From Chloroflexota bacterium (lineage in GTDB: Bacteria; Chloroflexota; Anaerolineae; Aggregatilineales; J027): a stretch of DNA of 64,000 nucleotides. The notes under the pieces were generated by a model. That model ran no database searches and was not told the origin of the DNA. It was given only the letters and a program-made list of their open reading frames with translations. The DNA is taken from assembly GCA_016234595.1 (NCBI GenBank), contig JACRBG010000055.1, positions 1 through 64,000 of the forward strand, given 5' to 3'. The stretch's first letter is position 1. Each line of letters opens with the position of its first letter. A program made the translations under genes and the position numbers. Of the stretch, positions 35,619 to 44,258 are shown piece after piece.

Positions 35619-36503
35619 ATGGAAACGCTCCTTATTTTCATTGGTGTGCTGGTTTCAATCGGGTTAGTTGGGCTGCTCCTCTGGTGGCTCATTAACGCCA
35701 CTGAAGGTGTCTATCTCGGTCGTCGGGTCGTCATTTGGCTGTATGATCGTTATGCTCATCGCTATGACCGCACCAAAGAATTTGAAACCGCCTATGAAAC
35801 CGCTTATCTGGGTCGTCCCTTGTTACAGGCCCTCGATACTCCCAACGCGCTGATTTTGGATGTCGCTACGGGGACAGGTCGCCTACCCGCTACCTTGTTC
35901 CAACGACCGGCTTTCACAGGCAAAATTGTCGCGGTTGACCTCAGCCGCCAAATGCTGACCCGTGCCGCTGCCAAACTCCAATATGAACTCGACGCCAACC
36001 GTGCCTATCTGCTGCACTGCCCCGCCGACCACCTCCCCTTTCCTGATAATACCTTTGAAGCTGTCACCATCCTCGAAGCGCTTGAATTTATGCCCTCACC
36101 CGAGGCCGTGTTACGTGAAATCCAACGGGTCACTCGCCCCGGTGGTGTGGTGTTGATGTCCAATCGGCAGGGGCGTGAAGCCAAACTGCTCCCCGGTAAA
36201 ACCATGTCCAATGAGCGTTTTGAGCATTATCTGACCGCAACACTCGGTTTTGAATTTATCGAAATCGAAAAATGGCAGGTTGGTTATGCGCTCGTGTGGG
36301 CTTTTAAAGCTGGCGATTCCGCCACCGCCACCGCGCGACCATTGGGTGAAATCTGGCGTTGCCCCACCTGTGACCAAATTGCCCTTGTCCCCCAGCCGAA
36401 TCAATGGATATGTACCCACTGCGGGCAAACCATTCCAGTTGGTGCAGATGGGGTCATTGAGCTTTTTTCAGCAAAAGTGGACAGACCCGCCAGAAAAATT
36501 TAA
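35619..36503 (+). CDS. Membrane-anchored SAM-dependent methyltransferase with zinc ribbon
   Basis: About 294 residues from the ATG at 35619; the longer frame from 35514 would overlap the divergent gene's start and is rejected. An N-terminal helix (LLIFIGVLVSIGLVGLLLWWLI) anchors it. A class I methyltransferase follows, with motif I LILDVATGTGRLP, DLSRQMLTRAAAK binding SAM, and motif IV/post-I FEAVTILEALEF, like UbiE/menaquinone methylases. The end carries a zinc ribbon (CPTCDQ-14-CTHCGQ). The substrate is unknown, possibly a membrane lipid or quinone. The anchor plus C-terminal ribbon is unusual. Confidence 0.83.
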   Translation: METLLIFIGVLVSIGLVGLLLWWLINATEGVYLGRRVVIWLYDRYAHRYDRTKEFETAYETAYLGRPLLQALDTPNALILDVATGTGRLPATLFQRPAFTGKIVAVDLSRQMLTRAAAKLQYELDANRAYLLHCPADHLPFPDNTFEAVTILEALEFMPSPEAVLREIQRVTRPGGVVLMSNRQGREAKLLPGKTMSNERFEHYLTATLGFEFIEIEKWQVGYALVWAFKAGDSATATARPLGEIWRCPTCDQIALVPQPNQWICTHCGQTIPVGADGVIELFSAKVDRPARKI

Positions 36504-36548
36504 ACTGGTCAGGTTCTATTTATCCAGCATTTTAATTGGAGTAATCTT

Positions 36549-37319
36549 ATGGCGACGGCCCTCCTCCGCTACTATACCAACGACGGCATCCAGCTAGGCA
36601 TGATTCAAAACGGCATTGTCTATAAAGTCGAAGGCGATCTACAAGGCAATTTCCGTGCCGGGGCCGAGATTAGTTCGTTAGACAATATCCAACTCGCCCC
36701 GCCCATTCAACCCAGCAAAATTGTGTGTGTCGCCCGCAATTATGCCGCCCATGCCGCCGAACACGCCGTTGACGTGCCCAAAACGCCAATGCTTTTCCTC
36801 AAACCCCCCAGTTCCTTAATTGCCTATGGTGAAAATATCGAACTGCCCTCTGATATTGGACGGGTAGATTTGGAAGCCGAACTTGCGGTTATCATCGGCA
36901 AACGGGCCAAACGGGTCAAAAAAGAGGACGCGCTCGATTATGTATTGGGCTATACCTGTGCCAATGATGTCTCCGCCCGCGTGCTACAAAAAGCCGATGG
37001 GCAGTGGGGACGGGCTAAAGGATTTGACACCTTCTGTCCACTTGGCCCCTTCATCGTGACCGACATTGATGATCCCGGTAATCTAGGCATCAAAGCGCGG
37101 CTCAATGGTGAAGAAATCATCAATTCCAACACTTCCTACATGGTCTTTGATGTCGCCACCCTCATCGAATTTATTTCGCAGGCCATGACACTTGAACCGG
37201 GGGATGTCATTTTGACAGGCACACCCGAAGGCGTTACCGAAATTAAACCCGGTGATACCGTCGAAATCGAAATCGAGGGCGTCGGCAGTCTAAGTAATCC
37301 GGTGATCGCTGTCGAATGA
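36549..37319 (+). CDS. Fumarylacetoacetate hydrolase-family protein
   Basis: 256 residues from the ATG at 36549 with GGAG upstream. FAH fold with the family core: KIVCVARNYAAHAAEH, PMLFLKPPSSL, the metal-binding EAELAVIIGK (Glu pair), YTCANDVSARVLQ, GKGFDTFCPLGP-like KGFDTFCPLGP and LTGTPEGV. Members cleave or decarboxylate acylpyruvates or oxaloacetate with Mg or Mn. The exact substrate is unknown. Its stop overlaps the Nudix gene start by four bases (ATGA), so they form an operon. Confidence 0.9.
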   Translation: MATALLRYYTNDGIQLGMIQNGIVYKVEGDLQGNFRAGAEISSLDNIQLAPPIQPSKIVCVARNYAAHAAEHAVDVPKTPMLFLKPPSSLIAYGENIELPSDIGRVDLEAELAVIIGKRAKRVKKEDALDYVLGYTCANDVSARVLQKADGQWGRAKGFDTFCPLGPFIVTDIDDPGNLGIKARLNGEEIINSNTSYMVFDVATLIEFISQAMTLEPGDVILTGTPEGVTEIKPGDTVEIEIEGVGSLSNPVIAVE

Positions 37320-37750
37320 TCGAAAAGCGCAAGGCCTTCGCCTATATCACCCATCAAAACCGCCTGTTGGTCTTTGAACACGCCGATTACCCCGACGCGG
37401 GGATTCAAGTTCCGGCTGGTTCGATTGAACCGGATGAGACTCCCGAACAGGGTGTCATGCGCGAAGCCTTTGAGGAAACAGGCTTAGAGGGCCTTGTTAT
37501 GGCGGAATTTCTAGGCATGGTCGAATATCACTATAACGATCAAGAAATCGCTCACCGCTATTTTTTCCATCTGACTTGTGACCATGCACCACCTGAAACA
37601 TGGTCACATATGGAAACCAATCGCAGCGACGGCAACCCCGAACCGCTGGAATTTCGCTTCTATTGGGCCACCCTACCCGACGGTGTGCCAAAACTCGTTG
37701 CCGATCACGATATTTTGGTAGGTGAACTCTCTCGGCGTCTGGGTCTATAA
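37316..37750 (+). CDS. Nudix hydrolase
   Basis: 144 residues with the Nudix box GSIEPDETPEQGVMREAFEETGL beginning near residue 38 (G-x5-E-x7-REUxEExGU fits), which binds Mg and cleaves a nucleoside diphosphate-linked compound. Flanking strands (AFAYITHQNRLLVFEH and FRFYWATLP) are as expected. The substrate is unknown. It is coupled to the FAH gene by a four-base overlap; shared metabolism is possible but unproven. Confidence 0.92.
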   Translation: MIEKRKAFAYITHQNRLLVFEHADYPDAGIQVPAGSIEPDETPEQGVMREAFEETGLEGLVMAEFLGMVEYHYNDQEIAHRYFFHLTCDHAPPETWSHMETNRSDGNPEPLEFRFYWATLPDGVPKLVADHDILVGELSRRLGL

Positions 37751-37868
37751 AATAATTCCTCAGTACATTCAGTTTGATATATTTGATCAGTACCCATACT
37801 GTTAGGGTTATTTCTCATTGTTTGCCAACCCCATAACACTAAATTACAGAAAAATCTCTCAATGGCTT

Positions 37869-38444
37869 TCATTCAAGAATCATATTGTCGCATTGATCCA
37901 GAAATTCCTGAATTTCAGGGTCCCCCATAGCCTCGCCTAATGAGGAAATAGTCTCTTCAATGGCCTCCCAAAATGCCTGCTGGTTTTTATGCACAGGGAA
38001 GCCATAAAAATTAATGTGTGTGGTGTTCAGCGGATGGGCATAGGCATGCACCCTGTATCTGTGGTTACCCGCTCCTAGTCTTGCTGCCGCGATGTAATTA
38101 TAAGGAACGGTGTTCATCGACTCGAACGCTGTAATAATCGAGTTGGGCCACTCCATGTCTACTGGCTTCAGATTTTGGCCGCCGAATTCGCGGTCCAAGG
38201 GTTCCCAGATAGGCGGAACGAGCAATAATCCCTTGTACCACGCCGGAGAGCCATCCATATGTAGAGTCTTTACGCCGGCCACTGTAATCCCGGCCAAATT
38301 ATCCGCGAGGATTTCTACTATCCAGCCTAGATGAACAAACACATCAGGAGGTTGATCCCCTTTTCGAATAGATTGTCCACCTTCTATTATGCCGGAGAGA
38401 CTAAAGGCACCGTTGATTGCTTTTTCAAGGTTACTCTTTAACAT
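37869..38444 (-). CDS. Hypothetical cytoplasmic protein
   Basis: 191 residues, no signal or membrane segment. Visible features: an N-terminal helix KSNLEKAINGAFSL, a GGQSIRKGDQPPDVF segment, two conserved-looking blocks (VVPPIWEPLDREFGGQ-like LLVPPIWEPLDREFGG and YRVHAYAHPLNTTHINFYGF) and an acidic C-terminal helix (AFWEAIEETISSLGEAM). It is not recognised; no catalytic motif was seen. It is alone, between AT-rich flanks. Confidence 0.6.
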   Translation of the reverse strand: MLKSNLEKAINGAFSLSGIIEGGQSIRKGDQPPDVFVHLGWIVEILADNLAGITVAGVKTLHMDGSPAWYKGLLLVPPIWEPLDREFGGQNLKPVDMEWPNSIITAFESMNTVPYNYIAAARLGAGNHRYRVHAYAHPLNTTHINFYGFPVHKNQQAFWEAIEETISSLGEAMGDPEIQEFLDQCDNMILE

Positions 38445-38489
38445 TAACTACCTCCAGCATATGTGAGTCTAATTTCAATTGGTGTTCCT

Positions 38490-39047
38490 TTATTCCTCAG
38501 CCATCACCCGAATAAACTTCGGTGGCACAAAATCCGCCAGCCATACATTTTCATTCCCCAAATAAAACGCCACGCCATTTCGATAAGCCTCATCTGCCAA
38601 AATTTCCAATATCACCACCTTGCCCACCCGCCGACTAGCCACCTCCGCAGCCATTTGAGGATCAGTTGCAAAATGGACATATTGGCGGCTCATGGGTTTA
38701 AGGCCATTTTGCAAAATCGTCTCCAATACGCGATCATTTGTGCCGTGATACAAAATCTGCGGTGGGGCCGCTGGCGTCTTCTCAACTTTTTGCGCGGTCG
38801 AATGTCCATACAATGCCCGAATCCGCCCACCCGCAATCTCATAGCGCTTTTTGCTGGCCTGCTCATTCATTTTTACAAGGTCGGCCTCCGTCAAATTTTG
38901 CCAATCGCGCCGCTCTTTGTGCAGTGCAGCCAAAACATCTTCCACCGCGACCCAACCATTTTCATCCAATATGAGTGCATATCTGTGTGGCTTGTGGCGC
39001 AACGCATAAGCAAGGGTTCGGCTTAACTGAGTATAATCGAGGCTCAA
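38490..39047 (-). CDS. kptA: RNA 2'-phosphotransferase (Tpt1/KptA)
   Basis: Moves a 2'-phosphate from RNA to NAD, giving ADP-ribose 1'',2''-cyclic phosphate and nicotinamide. About 185 residues from a TTG at 39047 with GGGAGGA about ten bases upstream; this starts at SLDYTQLSRTLAYALRHKP, the family's usual beginning, while the longer frame to 39158 has no homology there. Present are the Arg-His of LRHKP, the wing LDENGWVAVEDVL, the catalytic HGT, HFATD and the NAD-site arginine in VASRRVGK. Bacteria lack the eukaryotic splicing substrate, so the role here is open; repair or ADP-ribosylation of RNA/DNA ends is suggested for the family. Confidence 0.9.
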   Translation of the reverse strand: MSLDYTQLSRTLAYALRHKPHRYALILDENGWVAVEDVLAALHKERRDWQNLTEADLVKMNEQASKKRYEIAGGRIRALYGHSTAQKVEKTPAAPPQILYHGTNDRVLETILQNGLKPMSRQYVHFATDPQMAAEVASRRVGKVVILEILADEAYRNGVAFYLGNENVWLADFVPPKFIRVMAEE

Positions 39048-39081
39048 GATGAAAAATCCTCCCATCGCAGGGGTACTAAAA

Positions 39082-40005
39082 ATGAATAACCGGATTCCAA
39101 GTTGGCTGCCGGGATGGGCGCACCCGCGTTTCCCGTTAGTGGCAAATGAATTACGCAAAATGACTGCTTTTGATTATCGCATTGCTGCCACCAGTCATCG
39201 CTTGGTTAGGCTATTTTCTGTCCTCAATCCTGTTTTATTGATTATATCGTTCCTCTTGGTGATTTCGCGCGAAGCCACCGTTGGTTTTCTGGTCTATGTG
39301 CCGCTGATGGTCATTGCCCCACTACTCATGCTGCTGTCCGAAAGTTTTTATCTGCGCCTGCTGACCAATGCCCGTTGGATGGCGGCTAATGCCATTGCAG
39401 GTGAAGTCGAACATGGCACATGGGACATTATCCGCACCGTGCCCCTGCCCCGCTATCAACTTATCCTCAGCAAATTTGCCGCTTTGTTATGGACAGCCCG
39501 CCCCATTTTGTTGCAAATTTTCATCTCCCGCCTAGTGATTGCCATCTTTATCGGCCTGCTACGCTACAATCTCAATAATGTCCCCCTAACTCTTGCCAGC
39601 GCCCTGCCATTGGCCGGATTAGGCTTGATGATTGTCTTGATACCCCTTTTGGAATTGTTTGTGACCATGTGTGGCGGGTTATTGATCTCGGCCACCACCC
39701 CCAATATGCGACAGGCCAATCTGTGGATGCTGATTATGCAAGGCTTGTTTCGTATGTTGGCTGGTTTGCTATTTTTCGTCCTATACTACAATCCTGCCGA
39801 TTTTGACCTAATTCGGTTTTTCCCCCTGCTGCTCTTCCCGCATTGGGAATTGATGCTGTTGTGGATGTGGCTCCCCGTCCCGCTCACCCGTGCCCATAAC
39901 ATCGGTGCATTGGCCGGGGCACTCGCCCTTGCCTATGTGCTATTACCACTGGTAGTCGGGGGATTGTCGCTGTGGGAGGCCATTCGCCGTGTGCAAAATA
40001 CCTGA
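39082..40005 (+). CDS. ABC-2-type permease-like membrane protein
   Basis: About 307 residues from the ATG at 39082 (AGGGG upstream); the frame is open from an ATG at 39049. The N-terminal cytoplasmic stretch (HPRFPLVANELRK) is followed by about eight helices and a coupling segment AGEVEHGTWDIIRTVPL between helices two and three, as in ABC-2 exporters and as in the window's other copy at 19471-20433. No ATPase is adjacent, so it may use one encoded elsewhere. It is head-to-head with kptA, with start codons almost touching. Confidence 0.72.
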   Translation: MNNRIPSWLPGWAHPRFPLVANELRKMTAFDYRIAATSHRLVRLFSVLNPVLLIISFLLVISREATVGFLVYVPLMVIAPLLMLLSESFYLRLLTNARWMAANAIAGEVEHGTWDIIRTVPLPRYQLILSKFAALLWTARPILLQIFISRLVIAIFIGLLRYNLNNVPLTLASALPLAGLGLMIVLIPLLELFVTMCGGLLISATTPNMRQANLWMLIMQGLFRMLAGLLFFVLYYNPADFDLIRFFPLLLFPHWELMLLWMWLPVPLTRAHNIGALAGALALAYVLLPLVVGGLSLWEAIRRVQNT

Positions 40006-40089
40006 ACTGCCCTCACTGCTTACCTGTGACTATGCTAAAATAAAAAGCTCACTTTCGATTGATTCTTCTGGACATTAGGAGTTACCGCG

Positions 40090-41811
40090 TTGACTTTTAC
40101 GCCCATCCCCCAACGCATTGAAGGCTTTGTCCGCGAAGCCCTTGCTGCTGCCCAAAAAGCCGGAAAACTGCCCGCTGCCGATGCCATTGCCGTGCCCATC
40201 AATCGGCCCAAAAAAGCCGATCAGGGTGATTATTCCTGCCCTGCGCCGATGGCTCTTGCCAAAAGTTTTGGCCTTAAGCCGCTGGATATTGCCCAAATCC
40301 TTGCTGACCACATGCCCAAAGACGATCTTGTGCGCGAAGTGATCGTCGCCCCACCCGGCTTCCTCAATTTTTGGCTCAACCGCGCTTGGGTGCGTCAGCA
40401 AATTCACACCATTATCCAAGCCGATGATAAAATTTTTCAGCAGGATATTGGCAAAAACCGCCGTGTCAACGTCGAATTCCTCAGTGCCAATCCGACTGGC
40501 CCTCTCCATGTGGGGCGGACACGCGGAGCCGTCGTCGGCGATGGCATCGCCCGCCTAATGGAAATGTGTGGCTGGAACGTCCACCGCGAATATTATTTCA
40601 ACAACGGCGGTCGCCAAATGATGATGCTGGGCCAAAGTTTGCAGGCCCGCTATCTACAGGCCTTGGGTATTGAGACCGAACTGCCCAAAGGCGGCTATGA
40701 AGGCGAGTATCACAGCGACATGGGCCAAAAATTGGCCGGTGAAAAAGGGGATGAATGGAAAAACGCCGATTGGTCAGTCTTTAAGGAATACGCCGAGCAA
40801 GAAATCTTCCGAAACATCGAGCACACCCTTGACCGACTCGGCATTCGTTTCGACCTATTCTTTCCGGAGCTAAGTCTCTATGGCGAGCCCGTTGAGCAGG
40901 TACGCGCCGAATTGGAGAAGCGCGGCTACCTCTATCATTCGCCTACTCGTCACGGTGCATCTGACGAAGATGTTGAAGCGGCCAAAGCCAAAAATCTCGC
41001 CCCAGCCCTATGGTTTAAGAGTACGGAATTTGGGGATGATGAAGACCGGATTATCTTGCGCAGCACGGGCGAGCCGACTTATGTACTGCCTGACATTGCG
41101 TATCATGTGAACAAGTTGGGGCGTGGCTTCGACCTGTGTATTGATATTTTCGGCTCCGATCACTTTACTGAGGCCCAAACGGTCAATCGTGGCCTGCAAG
41201 CATTGGGTTATGACGCTAATAAGGTCAAAGTCGTTTTGACCCAATGGGTACAGTTGATGCGAGATGGTCAACCCGTTGGTATGAGTACGCGCAAAGGCGA
41301 AGTCGTCAATTTGGATGATTTGATTAATGAAATCGGGCCAGACGCGGTACGCTATTTCATGCTCAACCGCAGCACCGACGCCACCATCAATTTTGATCTA
41401 GATTTGGCAGTCAAAACCTCCAACGAAAATCCAGTGTTTTATATCCAGAATGCCCATGTGCGCTGCGCGGGGATTTTGCGCCAAGTAGAAGAACGTGGCT
41501 ATCCCAACGATTGGGACAAAGATGCTGACTTATCGCTACTGGGGGATGCTGAAACCAGCTTCATTTTGAAGATGCTCGAATTCCCTGATCAATTGGTGTT
41601 TGCCCACGACAACCTCGCCCCCCATCAAATGGCGTTTTGGGCGCTGGATTTGGCACGGGCCTTCCACCCACTGTATGACGAAAGCCGCGTGCTGCACACT
41701 GAAGTACCCGAAAATGTCGCTAAGGCTCGTCTCCAGATGTATCGCGCTGCCAAGATTGTCTTTAAGCGCGTGTTAAATCTGATGGGTATGTCTGCCCCCG
41801 AACGCATGTAA
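40090..41811 (+). CDS. argS: Arginyl-tRNA synthetase
   Basis: Attaches arginine to tRNA-Arg. 573 residues from a TTG at 40090 with AGGAG eight bases upstream. Class I motifs: the HIGH box as NPTGPLHVGRTRG near residue 137, and the MSTRKGEVVNL loop that stands in for KMSKS in this family. An N-terminal additional domain (PAADAIAVPINRPKKADQGDYS) for D-loop recognition and a C-terminal helical DALR anticodon-binding domain (TSNENPVFYIQNAHVRCAGILRQ) are complete. The length is normal. Confidence 0.97.
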   Translation: MTFTPIPQRIEGFVREALAAAQKAGKLPAADAIAVPINRPKKADQGDYSCPAPMALAKSFGLKPLDIAQILADHMPKDDLVREVIVAPPGFLNFWLNRAWVRQQIHTIIQADDKIFQQDIGKNRRVNVEFLSANPTGPLHVGRTRGAVVGDGIARLMEMCGWNVHREYYFNNGGRQMMMLGQSLQARYLQALGIETELPKGGYEGEYHSDMGQKLAGEKGDEWKNADWSVFKEYAEQEIFRNIEHTLDRLGIRFDLFFPELSLYGEPVEQVRAELEKRGYLYHSPTRHGASDEDVEAAKAKNLAPALWFKSTEFGDDEDRIILRSTGEPTYVLPDIAYHVNKLGRGFDLCIDIFGSDHFTEAQTVNRGLQALGYDANKVKVVLTQWVQLMRDGQPVGMSTRKGEVVNLDDLINEIGPDAVRYFMLNRSTDATINFDLDLAVKTSNENPVFYIQNAHVRCAGILRQVEERGYPNDWDKDADLSLLGDAETSFILKMLEFPDQLVFAHDNLAPHQMAFWALDLARAFHPLYDESRVLHTEVPENVAKARLQMYRAAKIVFKRVLNLMGMSAPERM

Positions 41812-41820
41812 TAGACCCAA

Positions 41821-41844
41821 AAGGGCGACTCACCTATCGCCCTT
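41821..41844. terminator. Terminator after argS
   Basis: AAGGGCGA and TCGCCCTT form a perfect 8-bp stem with an 8-base loop, ten bases after the argS stop. The convergent cupin gene ends nearby, so it may serve both directions. Confidence 0.7.
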
Positions 41845-41870
41845 CTTAATTCTTTTGATCACTACACCGC

Positions 41871-42236
41871 TTAAACCCACACCTGATCTTCAATCGCAAC
41901 GGTGCGATCTGTCTCCACATCGCCCGTATGGGTGGTCTGTTTAGGTTCAATTAGCATAAGATGGGTTTCTACTGGGGCAAAGGGGTTATGCTCCACCCCT
42001 TTTGGAACAACAAATAATTCCCCCGGATTCAGTTCAACCGTTTGATCGCGCATCTGGATGATCAATTTGCCGCTGATGACAAAAAATATCTCGTCTTCGT
42101 GTTCGTGGGCGTGCCACACAAACTCACCTTGCACTTTCGCCAATTTGACATATTGTCCATTAGCCTCGGCAATCACGCGCGGCGACCAGTGGTCATTAAA
42201 CAGCGTGAATTTCTGAGCCAGATTCGCTTTGTCCAT
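41871..42236 (-). CDS. Cupin-domain protein
   Basis: About 121 residues from the ATG at 42236 with AGGAG nine bases upstream; the longer frame adds 20 unlikely residues. A single cupin barrel: motif 1 WHAHEHEDEIFFVISGKL supplies two His and a Glu for a metal, motif 2 PGELFVVPKGVEHNPF the third His. Small stand-alone cupins act as metal-dependent enzymes or binding proteins; the substrate is unknown. Confidence 0.85.
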   Translation of the reverse strand: MDKANLAQKFTLFNDHWSPRVIAEANGQYVKLAKVQGEFVWHAHEHEDEIFFVISGKLIIQMRDQTVELNPGELFVVPKGVEHNPFAPVETHLMLIEPKQTTHTGDVETDRTVAIEDQVWV

Positions 42237-42338
42237 GCTTAGATGCTCCTGTGTTGAAATTAGGCTATTGATAGTGAGCAGGGTAGTCATGACCACCGTG
42301 ATAAATTACGGGGTAGGTCAAATATCGGTTTCGCAGCC

Positions 42339-43349
42339 CTATTGAGTCGTGCTGGGATCGTTAATCGTCACATCCTCGTTAATCGCAAAATATAACACCG
42401 AGCTTTCAAAACTTAGGGCCAATGTAAAACTAGCCTGTGTACCCCGAGCCACATTCAACCCGGCGGTCTCATCCAGTTGAATATCCACCCCCAGTGCCAA
42501 TTGCTCCCCAACCAATCCACCATTCTCGGCATCCAAGAACACCGTAATGGTCAAGCTACTATCAGTGGCAAGACGATCAAAAAATACGGCCTGATCAAGT
42601 ATGTCCAAGCGGGGGTTGGCAATAATGCTTTCCACATCAATATTCAACACGTCAATGCCGACCAGCGGGTCAACTGTAATGGCATAAACCTGCACCGCAT
42701 TGGGATATTGGCGCAGTTTGACTTGGCCCAAATCTTCCACTTTGGTGGCTGTTTCCAGCAATTCATCAGTGGCCCGCAGCGCGATGAGTTCTTTGGCATC
42801 CACATGCGATTGCAAATTGGCGACTTCCGCCGAAGCCAAGTCCGAAGCCAATGGCGCATTGACAGGGGTGTAATCTTCTAGCTCGATATTTTGCCCATCA
42901 TCAGGGTTGGCTTTACGATCCCCCTGCACATACACAATGCCATTGATTCCGACAATATCAAAATCGGCCTGCACAGTGACATTATTGATGGTTTGGCGGC
43001 CTTCGTTCTCACGGATGGTGCGGGTTTGCCCCAATTGACTTTGCACCGCACTATTGGGCACATCATACACCGAATCCACGTCCCGGCGTGTGTTGTCATT
43101 GAGGGTATAGGGATCAGCATCCCCCACTGCCAAACTTAGAGCCAATTGGCTATTCTCGCCCGACTGCGCCGAATAGGTATTCCAATTGCGTGTACGGTCA
43201 TAGGCTGCCACAATCTCACGCAAGGCTTCCTGTTCTTGGGGCGAAAGTCCATCCCCGCCATCTTGCGCCCGGCTAAAATGCACGGATGTTCCCATAAGGG
43301 CCATCAGCAAAAAAGCGAAGAATAATCGGGCAGCGGCTTTTTTATACAT
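42339..43349 (-). CDS. Secreted protein, LppX/LolA-like, related to the gene at 44258
   Basis: 336 residues with a signal peptide (ARLFFAFLLMALMGTSVHFSRAQ). The mature protein has an Asn/Thr-rich start (YDRTRNWNTYSAQSGENSQL) and a beta-rich fold with DFDIVGINGIVYVQGD and VYAITVDPL, seemingly a large half-barrel as in lipoproteins that carry lipids. Architecture and phrases match the paralogue upstream of the arginase gene (YAAQWDG...STQLS). No known function. Confidence 0.65.
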   Translation of the reverse strand: MYKKAAARLFFAFLLMALMGTSVHFSRAQDGGDGLSPQEQEALREIVAAYDRTRNWNTYSAQSGENSQLALSLAVGDADPYTLNDNTRRDVDSVYDVPNSAVQSQLGQTRTIRENEGRQTINNVTVQADFDIVGINGIVYVQGDRKANPDDGQNIELEDYTPVNAPLASDLASAEVANLQSHVDAKELIALRATDELLETATKVEDLGQVKLRQYPNAVQVYAITVDPLVGIDVLNIDVESIIANPRLDILDQAVFFDRLATDSSLTITVFLDAENGGLVGEQLALGVDIQLDETAGLNVARGTQASFTLALSFESSVLYFAINEDVTINDPSTTQ

Positions 43350-43358
43350 AAAACGTAG

Positions 43359-44258
43359 CTATCCCCTAATAACGGCCTCGATATACTCGATAATGCGCCG
43401 TGCTTGCTGTCCATCGGTGTCCAAATCAGGGTTATAAATAGTGATGTCCCACCCCACAATGCCCTCGGTTCGGCAGGCAACACGGGCAATTTGGGTCAAC
43501 ACATCCCAACTTAACCCACCCGGCTGATGATAGTCCACTGCGGCCAGCGCCTCAACGGTTAACACATCCAAATCAGTGTGCAACCACCAACGCCGCTGAC
43601 CTGCCCCGATATAGGCCAAACTCGCCTGCGTAATCTCTGTGGCAGCACCCTGCATCAATGCCCCATCATCAACCATCCGAACGGACAGCGCATGAGCCAA
43701 CGACGCCACACCCTCACTTTTCAACACTTCAGCGTCCCGTACCCCCAACATCGCAACATCGGCGGGGGTGATTAAGGGTAACATGGTGGCAAGGGTGTCC
43801 GGTAAATTTTCGATATGGCAGCCAAGCGCGAACCCCATCTCCATATCAGCCGATTCACCGGTTGGCGATTGATGTGGCGGATAGGTATCTTCGTGCCCGT
43901 CCACAAATAACAAGCCTGCTTGTCCATATAATCGGCGGGCCGCATTCAGGCAGCCAAGCAGCAGCCCGCAATCACCACCGAGCACCAGCGGAAAACGCCC
44001 CTGTTCAAGCGCACTATTGACCGCCGCATCCACTCCCACAATCATGCTTACCATTGTTTTAGGTGCAATGATTCCCGTCTTTTCGTCACGGGATGGGCTG
44101 GGCGCAATAAATTGGACATCCCCTGTGTCCAGTACGTCCGCTACATGGCTCAATCTTTCGATTAACCCAGCGTTGCGAAGAGCAGTTGGTGCAAGAGCGA
44201 CTCCATCCGCCGTCCCCGCGCCATTTGTCGGAACGCCAATAACCGCGATACGGGCCAT
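43359..44258 (-). CDS. Arginase/agmatinase-family protein with an altered metal site
   Basis: 299 residues of the ureohydrolase fold. Metal-site motifs: LGGDCGLLLG where most members have GGDHS, VDGHEDTYPP (the DxHxD motif) and HTDLDVLT (DxD motif). Five of six manganese ligands are present; the first His is replaced by Cys. A subgroup with GGDCS is known, so the site may still bind metal or another ion, but the substrate (arginine, agmatine, guanidine or other) cannot be assigned. It overlaps the upstream gene by one base (TAATG) and precedes the secreted paralogue by nine, one operon. Confidence 0.85.
   Translation of the reverse strand: MARIAVIGVPTNGAGTADGVALAPTALRNAGLIERLSHVADVLDTGDVQFIAPSPSRDEKTGIIAPKTMVSMIVGVDAAVNSALEQGRFPLVLGGDCGLLLGCLNAARRLYGQAGLLFVDGHEDTYPPHQSPTGESADMEMGFALGCHIENLPDTLATMLPLITPADVAMLGVRDAEVLKSEGVASLAHALSVRMVDDGALMQGAATEITQASLAYIGAGQRRWWLHTDLDVLTVEALAAVDYHQPGGLSWDVLTQIARVACRTEGIVGWDITIYNPDLDTDGQQARRIIEYIEAVIRG

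Noticed and set aside
37782-37796. A 14-base AT-rich match with 46173-46186
   Set aside because: The match TTTGATATATTTGA is short and AT-rich and the flanks do not align, so chance is the simplest reading.
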